Source of the DNA: Tillandsia leiboldiana
Taxonomy: Eukaryota > Streptophyta > Magnoliopsida > Poales > Bromeliaceae
Assembly: GCA_029204045.2 (NCBI GenBank)
Contig: CM055067.1
Coordinates: 24,378,838-24,442,837 of the forward strand
Direction of reading: 5' to 3'
DNA: 64,000 bases
Every line of letters starts with the position of its first letter. The stretch's first letter is position 1. The notes beneath the pieces are model-generated. The model had not been told where the DNA came from, did no database searches, and worked only from the letters and a program-made list of their open reading frames with translations. Positions 44,777 to 55,090 of the stretch are shown piece by piece. A program made the position numbers and the translations under genes.

Positions 44777-45649
44777 TCCCCTCTCAAACAGATCAACCTC
44801 CTGGAAATCATCCAGGGCAACATAGGGTACACTGCTCTACAATCGCAGAAACTCGCTCCGGTCATCAACTGCGCTCCCGGCGGTCCAATGGGACGAACTC
44901 GACGCCACCCACTCTCGGCGTGCTTATCCAAAAGTGCGCAACCAAAAGCACCTGATGCTTCTCCTGGATGAATAAATCTTCAAATAACTTTTCCATAGCA
45001 GCAGTCCAGTTCTCGGCCTCCCAAGGCTCCAAACTCGGTCCCGAAATCTGCAGGGGATGGAACTGGATGAAGTACAACGACCGGTCAGCAACTCTCGCTG
45101 CTCCTACACTATCCACAGTGCAATCTGGGTCGAAATCGACGATGTCGCGGCCGGAGGTACTAATGGCGATACCTCAGGAGATGCTCTCTACTCCAGCATG
45201 TGCATCACGCGCTCCATGTTCTCTTCCTGGCGCCGCATCGCCTCAAACATCTGGGCTACCTGGGCCCGTAACTCTCAGACCTCACTCTGCTCTGTCCATT
45301 CAGCCTCCCGCTGTTCGGGCTCCTCGTCCAAGGTCAAACACGCCCTCGCTGCTACCCGGCGTCTCGGAGGCATTCAAGACAACTGCAACATAACAAACAT
45401 TAGGACCAAAAACTGTCTCGACCCAATCAAGCGAAAGTCTAGAACATGTTACCCATACTAAAGCATTATGTTGTCTGCAACCAACATAATCGTCTTTAGA
45501 GAAATAACATGTAAGATCACTCGCCCCAATCCTTTGGGGGAGGTACAACTCAATCAGGACTCTCGCTAAAGTCACGTCTCTCACGACAGTCATCCTACTG
45601 TCCAACCAATAGCCTAGGGTCCCTAAGTCCTCAACGACCTATATTCCTA
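44777..45649 (-). pseudogene. gag: Element O gag relic (proximal internal part)
   Basis: Minus-strand ATG at 45373 (MPPRRR...) begins a decayed gag: LRAQVAQMFEAMRRQEENM resembles the coiled-coil-like N-terminus, and ENWTAAMEKLFEDLFIQEKH (about 45020-44960) matches the ENW...MEKLFEDL motif of family I gag. At least two in-frame stops; interrupted by R1 at 44776. It continues at 29250. Confidence 0.75.
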
Positions 45650-45662
45650 GGCTCTGATACCA
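45650..45662 (-). other. Element O primer-binding site
   Basis: Minus strand TGGTATCAGAGCC, 8 bases below the LTR end at 45671. Confidence 0.88.
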
Positions 45663-46073
45663 CCCTAATCTGTCACACCCCGGGGTCGAACTGCGACCCG
45701 GGCTCGCCAACAGTTCCGCCGTCTGTACGGAAACTGCCGCACAGACGAAGCGTCTACCCTGCAAAAGATCTATAGCTAAACATGTATCAGAGCTGAAAAA
45801 GAACTAGTAGCTACAGAATCAAAACACTGAACATCTGAACAAAAACAAATCCTCAATACAAGTCTCTCAACTATGAAAATACAGGTACAACCCTCACAAA
45901 TCTCTCAGACTGTCCAGTACAAAAGTGGAAACATAAAAATATAAACAGGGTACATCTACCTCTGACTCTCAATGCTGGTAAGGAACTAAACGGCCACGTC
46001 CTCACCTCGATTAGCTGTCTCCGCACGAGCTAAGTCGGAACAGCAACCCCAGAACCTGTCACCGCAGCGGGTG

Positions 46074-46137
46074 TGAGATCTACTGCATAAGGTAGATCTC
46101 AGTGGGTACCGTCACCAATATCGACGGTATGCCCACT
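46074..46137 (-). other. Conserved double stem-loop, LTR 45671 (with compensating changes)
   Basis: Stem 1 TGAGATCTAC/GTAGATCTCA (46074-46083, 46092-46101): both sides changed relative to TGAGAACTAC/GTAGTTCTCA elsewhere. Stem 2 AGTGGG/CCCACT (46101-46106, 46132-46137) with inner ACCGTC/GACGGT (46108-46113, 46123-46128). Confidence 0.7.
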
Positions 46138-46400
46138 AAGTCTACTGGAGGCAAACAGATAGGTATGCAGATAGATAGATAAAAGGTAAGCTGAAAGAAA
46201 ACTACAACTAACATGTCACAATCATCATGCTCAAGGAAACTCAACTATAAACATGCTATGCATACCCTCGCTACTGCTAAAATGCCTCAGTATCAATGCT
46301 CAAAGGAAAGAAACTCATCTAAGAACATGCTATGCAATCACCCGCTCAAATCACCCAATCTCAATGACTGCCTCCTCGGGTCCAGTCAAACCTGCGCCTA

Positions 46401-46441
46401 CCTACTGCCGTTACATCCACGGAGGACCGGACTTACGTAGG
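46401..46441 (-). other. Conserved nested stem-loop, LTR 45671
   Basis: Outer CCTAC/GTAGG encloses TCC, AC, GGA (46416-46423). Confidence 0.5.
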
Positions 46442-49400
46442 GCGTCCGTGACTGCCAAAACTGGCCCAGCCAGAGGGACTGTGTCGACAATTTGCGATAC
46501 AAAAGTAACAGATCCACTCCGGACGTGGCACTCGAGGGGCGCGACCCCACCGAGGAAAAGGTATTCGCGCACTCTGTCGAGCTCAAAGTTGCTCCTGCAG
46601 GCTATAGTCAAAATCCACGCTCACTCTCAGAACGGAAGGACCCAAGATACTCACACATCTGGCACAACGGTCGGAGTACTCTCGACGACTCAGCTGATCA
46701 GCTCTCTCGAATCTCGAGACACTAACAAACTCTACCAACTCGTGGCACAAAACACACTGGCTGGAGATACTCCACAGCCGGGATCGACCCACAACTCAGG
46801 GCTAATAAAACTGGTCGGACAACACACAACGACCCGGGACCACCACCAACCCCAACGGTTCCCAACAACACTGACCGGAAGATACTCGACGGCCCAGGAC
46901 CACCGTCTACCCAAACGGCTCCCCACGACACTAGCACAATCTAAACTCAGCTACCAGACTCCACTCAGCCCCCAGGCACGAGTGCAACAATGTCCCACAG
47001 AAACCTGACCCCTCGGCCCACTACCCGGGCGAGGCAACACTATGTCCAGGAAAGATGCAAAGTGTGGGATGTCTAATACATAAAGGAACCGAGCCCAAGT
47101 GAAGGCTCTCTACTGACTCATCTGTGTCAACAAGCGGCACATGCAGGCTATGATCCACGATCAAACAGATCGGAAACTCAATGCTCAAAAAGCACAACTC
47201 AGTTGGGAAACCCTCCGCGACTCGATCTGATATGCCCTCACCAACCCCCGAGACACTAGTAAAAACATCCATAAGCCAAATAAAATCTCCTCGGCCCCCA
47301 GGCACGAGGTTACATGCACCCTGGGACCCTGTCATCTCACTGGCAATCTCGCAGTTTAAAAACCACTTTTAAAAAGCCGATTTTTCCTTAAAACGGGTTT
47401 CATGATTTTTAAAACGATCCCGGTGCAAAAGTAATGCTCTCTAATCATGCAATCTAGTGTCATACAGTACCAGGAGTACACTAAAAATAATCTGGGGCTC
47501 TAATAAATTTTTCAAAAAATTCCAGGCAACTATCAGATTTAATTACAGAGAAAATAACATAATAAACATGATCAACTTGCATTCAATAGCTTTAAAGGGC
47601 ATTCCACACATTTTGGAGAATTTCCAACCCACCTGGAACGCTTTCCGCATGCAACGCTGAAGTCGGGGAAGCGCCGAATCCTCAAACTGATGAGACTCTG
47701 ACAGTCATGCCGCGCGCGCGCACACTGCCGCATACCACGAAAAAATCCTCGGAAGCTCAATTAAATTCCCTCGAGTCCTCACAAAATCATGCGCGCAACC
47801 GGCTCGCTCCTCAGCCAACATACAACACACCAATGCTCCAGCACCAATTAATAAAACCCACAACACAAACTCCATGCTCACAGCACCATCAAAATAAAAG
47901 CTCACATAAACGAATTACAAAAATCCACCAATACACTCTACCAGCTACAATTGCACACACCCACACTCACAGCACAAATACACACTTCCCAAGCTACTCA
48001 GGTGAAAACCGCACACCGCGCACTCGATCCGGGCTCCGCACGGCACCTCGCCGAAATCTGCCACGATTGACGGCGTCCTGTGAGAGAAAAAGGGGAAAAA
48101 CCACGTCAACTCGGTCCACAAAAATAAACCTTGTGTCCCTCAGGCAAAAAAACCAGCCCTCGCCAAGCGCGCTCACAGCTCGCCGACGCCAGTCCGAGCT
48201 CGCGCGCCGACCGCACGCAGCAGCCGCGCGCGCCGCCCCAGCCGGCCGCGCGCGCTACCTGCGTCAGCCGCTCACAGCGCGCGCCCTTGCGACCCAGCAC
48301 AGCGCCGGCGCGGCGCTCCTGCGCGCTTGCCGCGCCCCTGCGCGGCACCCCAGCACGTAAGCCGCGCGCCTCTGCGCGCTCGCTGCGCGCCCACGCTCTC
48401 CAGCGCAGCGCCCGCGCGCTCCAGCGCAGTGCCCGCGTGGCGCCCTGCGGGCTGCTGCTCAGCGCCCGCGCGGCGCACTGGCCTGCTGCGCAGCGCCCGG
48501 CTGCGCGGCTCTGCAGCGCGGCGCCAGCCTGCGCGCGCCCGCCTGCTGCGAGTGCAGCATGCGCGCCCTCGCGGCTCCCCCTGCTGCGGCCACCCGGCAC
48601 ACGTGGACAACAGTCCACACACCAGCCTCTACTCCAAACCATAAAAAAACCCAAGCTCTCTCTCTCTCAAAAAAAAACTCCTACATACCTCTATTAAATC
48701 CGTCGCGCACGCCGCTCGTCGCGCTCTCCGCTCGGCCCCTCATGGCTCCTAGTACCAGACCCACATTACACCATTCTCAATCTCTTCATTTTCATCTCCC
48801 CTTTTTTATTCCTTCCTCTCTTCCTTCCTCTTCCTTTCTTCTTCTTTCACTCTTTCTCTCTTAACTCTGCTTCTTCTTGTTTCCTCTGTTGCAGGTGAAG
48901 GAGGTGATGATAAGGCCACTTAATTAAGGATACTTTATTAAGTGGCTGGGAGGGAGGCAGCAAGGCAAGGGAGAAAGACCAAAAAGCCCTCCATCAAAAA
49001 AATCTCAATCCACTTCCTTTCTCTTCGCTAACAGATTTAGGCAACCAAATTAATTAATTTAATTAATTAATTAATCTCTTTTCTCCAACTCCAACTCATT
49101 TTTTGCCTTCGGGGCTTCCGCCTCAATCCGAAACCTCCCGAACTCCGCTGTAATCTGAAAATACACATGTCCAAAGCTTTCCTCACTCAAAAAGCTCAAC
49201 TGTAGAGTCGATGTGCTCAATCTAAAAACCGGCTCCCATAACTGCCAACTCCAACTCACTTTTTGCCTTCGGGGCATCCGCATCAATCCGGAACCTCTCG
49301 AACTCCGCTGTAAACTGAAAATACACATGTCCAAAGCTTTCCTAACTCAAAAAGCTCAACTGTGGAGTCGGGGCTCTACAAAACCGGTCCTCTAACGACG

Positions 49401-49689
49401 CACAATACCCGAAAAATTTCGATTCAAGCTGGGGCTTCCGCGTCGATCCGACTCAACCCGAACTCATCTGTAAACATAATTGGAACTCGTCCAAAGCAAT
49501 TTCTCCGCACCATGCCATCTTGCGAGGTCGATACACTGAACGAAATCCCGGTTCTCTACAAGGGTGGCTGGGTATAAATAGAAGGTGGCGTGGGTGGTAG
49601 GCAACTGGGGAGGTGAAATGACTAACGTACCCCTCACTCAAAACCAAGGAAATACCAAAATCCCGAGTTCTGCAAGCTGGGGTACCGGT

Positions 49690-49870
49690 ACCCATCATGC
49701 AGTACCGGTACCCAACTCCCAGTTCCGGAACCCCTCCATGGTTCCGGAACTCCAAGCACAAAACTGCAAGGAAACACCCTCCAGTTCCGGAACTCAAGCT
49801 TCAGTTCCGGAACACAATGCTCAGTTCCGGAACTCAAGCTTCAGTTCCGGAACTCAAGTTCCCAAAAGCC
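49690..49870 (-). repeat. 20-bp repeats containing TTCCGGAA
   Basis: About eight units carrying CAGTTCCGGAAC with an inner palindrome GTTCCGGAAC. Confidence 0.75.
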
Positions 49871-50220
49871 CCAAATCCGAAGTCTGAAGCTTTAATAACG
49901 CCGCGGCCAACTCACTTTTCGCCCCGGAAGCTCCCGCATCACTTTGAAACCTCCCGAACTCTACTGTAAACATAAAATACACATGTTCCAAGTATTTTTC
50001 CAATTTTTCTGTGCACAACTGTGGAGTCGAAGCTCTAACCAAACCAATACTCTACAAGTACACAATGCCCTAAAAATGCCGATTCAAGCTGGGGCTTCCG
50101 CGTCGATCTGAATCAACCCGAACTCATCTGTAAACACAAATGGAACACGCCCTAGGCGATTTCTCCGCACCATGCCATCTTGCGAGGTCGGTGCACTCAA
50201 CAAAGTCCTCGTACTCTACA

Positions 50221-52760
50221 CTCTCCCCCCTTAAAAAGGGTTTCGTCCTCGAAACCAGAATAAAACCATAACTCAGGAGGGTGTCTCAATCAAATGGGGA
50301 TAGGAGATCCTCTACTTATCCTCATGCTCTCAGGTGGTCGTTCTCACTCATCATGATGGCTCCACTAAACCTTCACCCAAGGTATAACCCGACTGCATAA
50401 TTCTTCTGCCTCACAAGCAAGAATTTGCATCGGTCGCTCCTAATAGCTCAAATCCTCGTCCAACTCCAAAATATACAAGGGGTCAAATACACTTCTTCCA
50501 GCCAGATAAATACTCGCGGACCAAACTCCCCGCGTAAACTCAAAACTACATATCCCTGCGGATAGTGGCTTCCACAGATCATGGTCTCCATATCCAAAAC
50601 TCCAAGCCTCCAATTGGCATAACACCTCCGTTGCTCCTTAGCAACCAAAATGCTCAAAGTTCCACAAATACACTCTCACATCCATCCACAGGGGAAGAAG
50701 TTAAACATCGGGAACAACGCTCAACCCCTAACTCTCAATTTCCAAGGTTGCACTGCTCGCCTAGACAAGGCGTACCTGACCATAATGTCCTCGCCGGGAT
50801 AATACTATAATATATCAATCACACATCTCTGATAACTCTATCCACCGGCGTTGCCTCAAACCAAACTCCTCCTGAGTAACCAAGTACTTCAGGTTCAAGG
50901 GTCGATGGATAACTCAATTATCTCTCTATGACTGGCAAACATCTACATCAATGCTGGCATCCTCCTCAGCTTTATCTCCTCGAAGCTATACTGGCCCTGC
51001 TTAGTCCAAAAGCTCCTGACCTCTGTCACTATCATAGGTCTAGGCCCAACCCGAACGGTATCACTCTTCGTTGGGTCCACTGTCACTCTTGCAGCTGAAA
51101 ACACATGGCCTAACAACAAAACCTTCCGAAGTCAAAATGCATACTCCCTCAACTTGGCAAACAACTTCTTCTCTCTTAGAAGTTGCAGCACTATCCTCAA
51201 GTGCTCCTCATGCTCTATGTCACCTCGGAAATAAATCCAAATACCCACGACGGGTACTACTACCAACCCGTCCAAACACAGCTGGAACACACAATTCCTC
51301 AAATCCTAAAGGCGGCAGGGCATTAGTCAATCCACTTGACCGCGCTGTAAGCTCATAATGCCCCTACCGGTTCCTGAACACTATCTGGGTACAACCCTCG
51401 GCCGTAAGGTTCCATAAAGCCATCAATCTCACAAAAGGGCATCTGCCGAAATACAATCCCAACCTGTCTGTGCTCGAACCATCAGAGAACCCTCACCGTT
51501 GTGTACCCACAACGTGGCATCACTGCCGTGTACCAACGACATGGCATCACCACCGTGTATCAACGGTGTGGCATCACCACCGTGTATCAACGGTGTGGCA
51601 TCATACTCAAGAATCAATCTCTCGGATCCTCACTGTCGTATTCCCACAACATGGTACTGGGTCACACAGACCTCTCGATCCATCAGATCCTGCAACTGCG
51701 CTATCAGCTCTCTCTCTTTGTCTCACGGGTGATACTCCAAGAGGTGCTACCGAAGTCGGCGCAGTTTCCAAAACCACGTCAATCACTATCTCGATCTCAA
51801 TCTCACTAAACGGCGGCTTCAATATCTGATCAGGTAGACTCTCACCCAGGATCACACGGGCGATAAGGATATTCTTTAGTCCCGGTGCCGCCGAAGGCAC
51901 CTCCTCTACAGTCGCTAGCAAAGCGATACGACCACGACTCAACCTCTGTCGTGCTCTAGCTTCCTCTATAAGCATACTCCTCCTGACCAGGTCCACGGAG
52001 GGCCATTGTCCTCTCTCGACAATCCATGATAGCATAACATTGGGATAACCAATCCCTATCCAACCTCATATCAACATCTCGGAGCTGATGTAGGACTAAC
52101 AACTCAATGGATCAAATCCAAGGTCCTAACTGCACTGGCCAGGACTGGCAACACTCATCCCTGTGGATGGAACTGGCGGATGTACAACAACCGATCGGCA
52201 AACTCTCGCTGCTTCTGCACTATCAACGGTGCGATCTGGGTCGAAATCGACGATGTCGCGGCCGGAGGTACTAATGGCGATACCCCGGGAGATGCTCTCT
52301 GCTCAAGCATGCGCATCACGCGCTCCATGTTCTCTTACTGGCGCCGCATCGCCTCAAACATCTGGGCTACCTGGGCCCGTAACTCTCAGACCTTACTCTG
52401 CTCTGTCCATTCAACCTCCCGCTATTCGGGCTCCTCATCCAAGGCCAAACGCGCCCTCGCCGCTGCACGGCATCTCGGAGGCATCAAAGACAACTGCCAC
52501 AAACCAAACATCAAGACCTCAAACACTCTCGACCCGATCAAGCGAAAGTCTAAAACATGTTACACATTCTAAAGCACTATGTTGTCTGCAGCCAACATAA
52601 TCACTTTAGAGAATAAACATGTAAAATCACTCGCCCCAATCCCCTGGGGGAGGTACAAACTCAATCAGGACTCTCGCTAAAGTCACGTCTCTCACGACAG
52701 TCATCCTACTGTCCAACCAATAGCCTAGGGTCACTAAGTCCTCAACGACCTATATTCCTA
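50221..52760 (-). pseudogene. Element P internal region: decayed, shortened gag-pol
   Basis: 2.56 kb between purine tract (AAGGGGGGAGAG ending at 50221) and PBS. Minus-strand relics in order: gag N-terminus from ATG 52484 (MPPRCR, LRAQVAQMFEAMRRQ) to about 52140; protease relic (LDRDWLSQCYAIMDC, about 52085-52040, matching LGMDWLTRYQALIDC) and its C-terminal part to about 51870; RT N-terminal relic (ELIAQLQDLMD near 51710); RT palm to connection (EHEEHLRIVLQLLREKKLFA, about 51215-50960); integrase tail (ELDEDLSY near 50460, VIPWVKV near 50390). The integrase core and most of gag are deleted. A 27-bp repeat lies at about 51500-51610. Confidence 0.75.
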
Positions 52761-52773
52761 GGCTCTGATACCA
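52761..52773 (-). other. Element P primer-binding site
   Basis: Minus strand TGGTATCAGAGCC, 8 bases below the LTR end at 52782. Confidence 0.88.
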
Positions 52774-53185
52774 CCGTAATCTGTCACGCCCCGGGGTCGA
52801 AACTGCGACCCGGGCTCGCCAACAGATCCGCCATCTGTACGGAAACCCCCGCACAGACGAAGCGTCTACCCTGCAAGTCACATCTATAGCTAAACATGTA
52901 TCAGAGCTGAAACCAAAACCAGTAGATACAGAAATCAACTGAACATCTGAATAAATATAAAACCTCAATACATACTCTCAGCTATGAAAAATAAATACAA
53001 CCCTCACAATCACTCAGACTGTCCAGTACAAAAGTGTAATCAAGAAAATACAGGGTACATCTACCTCTGACTCTCAAAATAAAATGGGTAAGGAGCTACT
53101 CGGCCACGTCCTCACCTCGATCAGCTGTCTCCGCGCAAACCGAGCCGGAACAGCAACCTCAGGAAACCTGCCACCGCAGCGGGTG

Positions 53186-53248
53186 TGAGAACTACTGCAG
53201 AAGGTAGTTCCTAGTGGGTACGTCACCAATATCCACGGTATGCCCACT
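53186..53248 (-). other. Conserved double stem-loop, element P LTR
   Basis: TGAGAACTAC with GTAGTTC (53186-53195, 53204-53210), then AGTGGG/CCCACT (53213-53218, 53243-53248). Confidence 0.6.
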
Positions 53249-53556
53249 AAGTCTACTGGAGGCAAACAGATAGGTATGCAGATAGATAAATAGGAAAGCT
53301 GAATGAAACTACAGCTAATATGTCTCAATCATCATGCTCAAGGAAAACTCTACTATGAACATGCTATGCATACACTCGCTACTGCTAAAATGCCTCAGTA
53401 TCATGCTAAAAGGAAACTCACATCTAAGAACATACCATGCAACCACCCGCTCATATCACCCAATCTCAATGACTGCCACATCGGGTCCAGTCAAGCCTGC
53501 GCCTCACAGGACCCCTAGTAACTCAGCTATGGGTGAGTCATCTAGGAACGCACCTG

Positions 53557-53597
53557 CCTACTACCACGCATCCACAAGAGGACGGGATTTACGTAGG
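53557..53597 (-). other. Conserved nested stem-loop, element P LTR
   Basis: CCTAC/GTAGG outer stem with a short TCC/GGA inner stem (53571-53573, 53580-53582). Confidence 0.45.
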
Positions 53598-54875
53598 GTG
53601 TCCTAAACTGACTATCTCAATCTCACGCAAAGCGACCCCTGGTAACTCAGCCAGGGGCATCATCATCATCATCGCATCCGGAGCGTAACTCGAGGGGAGC
53701 GACCCCACCGAGCTCAAGTGTGTCTCATCTGTCTCAACTGTCTCAACAAGCGGCACCTGCAGGCTATGATCCACGATCAAACAGATCGGAAACTCAATGC
53801 TCAAATGACACAACTCAATCGGGAAACCCTCCACGACTCGATCAGGAAATGCCCAAACACTCTCACAGCTAAGTCGGAGAACCCTCCACGACTCAATATG
53901 ATAATGCACAACCCATGGCTAAGTCGGGAACCCTCCACGACTCAATCTGCCAGAGCCCAAACCTCAAAGCTAAGTCGGAGAACCACCTCCACGACCAAAT
54001 CATAAATGCACAACCCATGATCTAGAATAACCTCATCAATCCCAACAAGGAAGCTCAAACTCACATGACACTAGAAACTCATCCCACAGAGTTCTAAAAA
54101 TCCACTCGGCCCCCCGGCACGAGAACACATGCATCCTGAACGTACTCAATCCCTCTGGAAGATCTCAATATTTTATAACTATTTCCAAAGCTCAGTTTTC
54201 ATTAAAACTGGTCCGACGATTTTTAAAACGGTTCAGATGCCAATCTAATGCCAACTAATCATGCAGTCTAGTGTCAAATCACATCTAGATCATGCTAAAA
54301 ATACCAGGGGCTCAGGAAAGTCTTCCTACAATTTTCTAGGCAACTATCAGATTTACCAACTATAATAACAATCAAGGTAGACATGCTAAATGTCACGCCC
54401 CGAGCCCGCCAATTGGGTCAGTTCGGGCACGCCAACAGACCCGCCAATCGGGCACGCCAACGGACCCGCCAATCGGGCACGACCTCACGCTACCCGAAAG
54501 GAACGGTCACAACCATCTCGAATCAAAACAATGCTTATGATGAGATATAATATCAGAGTAAGATCACTACTAATTTAAAACTTTCATTCAATAAACAAAT
54601 AGTTTAAGCCGATATGAAAGCATGATAAGAATGAACCATAATAAACTTTATTACATTTTACATCTCTCAACTTACAATTACATAATATTACAATGCTTTT
54701 CCTCACAATACATGGTTAACTCGATCATAAAAGAAAGGTACCTCTGCTAGACCCTCTAGGTCTCTATGCTGTTGGGCCCTTGCCCCTGTCGTATGCCTCG
54801 CCGTCTGCATCTGAACCGTCTCGTCCGCTGCATCCATACCCGAACCTGTGGGGGGGGGGGGTCACCCAAGGGGTG

Positions 54876-54903
54876 TGAGAACTCCGACAGAGTTCCCAGT
54901 GGG
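54876..54903 (-). other. Diverged double stem-loop relative, solo LTR 54391
   Basis: GAACTC/GAGTTC (54879-54884, 54890-54895) in the same GGGTGTGAG...AGTGGG context; the second stem is not clearly kept. Confidence 0.45.
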
Positions 54904-55090
54904 TTCAACCACCGAGAAAAAGTGTCCTACACCACTTGGTCCAATGGAAGCAATAATAATAATGCTAGGAAACTAAAATCCTCAATATCAAAATGCGGCT
55001 ATGCATTATAATATGTCACTATACTATCTGTGTATACTCATCAACCCAGCACTACTCTGTCTAGCCACACTAGGCTGCTAAGCACCAACT

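Larger units (their letters stand above)
45671..50220 (-). repeat. Family II LTR shared by tandem elements O and P (4550 bp)
   Basis: Minus-strand start TGTAGAGTAC at 50220, preceded by a purine tract and the TTTCGAGGACGAAA motif of P. Minus-strand end GGGGTGTGACA at 45671, followed by the primer-binding site of O. It is thus both the 3' LTR of P and the 5' LTR of O. Contents: GC-rich zone about 48150-48560, pyrimidine-rich tract 48780-48890, 159-bp-type repeats 49080-49370 and 49910-50150, 20-bp repeats (CAGTTCCGGAACTCAAGCTT) about 49720-49865. Confidence 0.88.
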
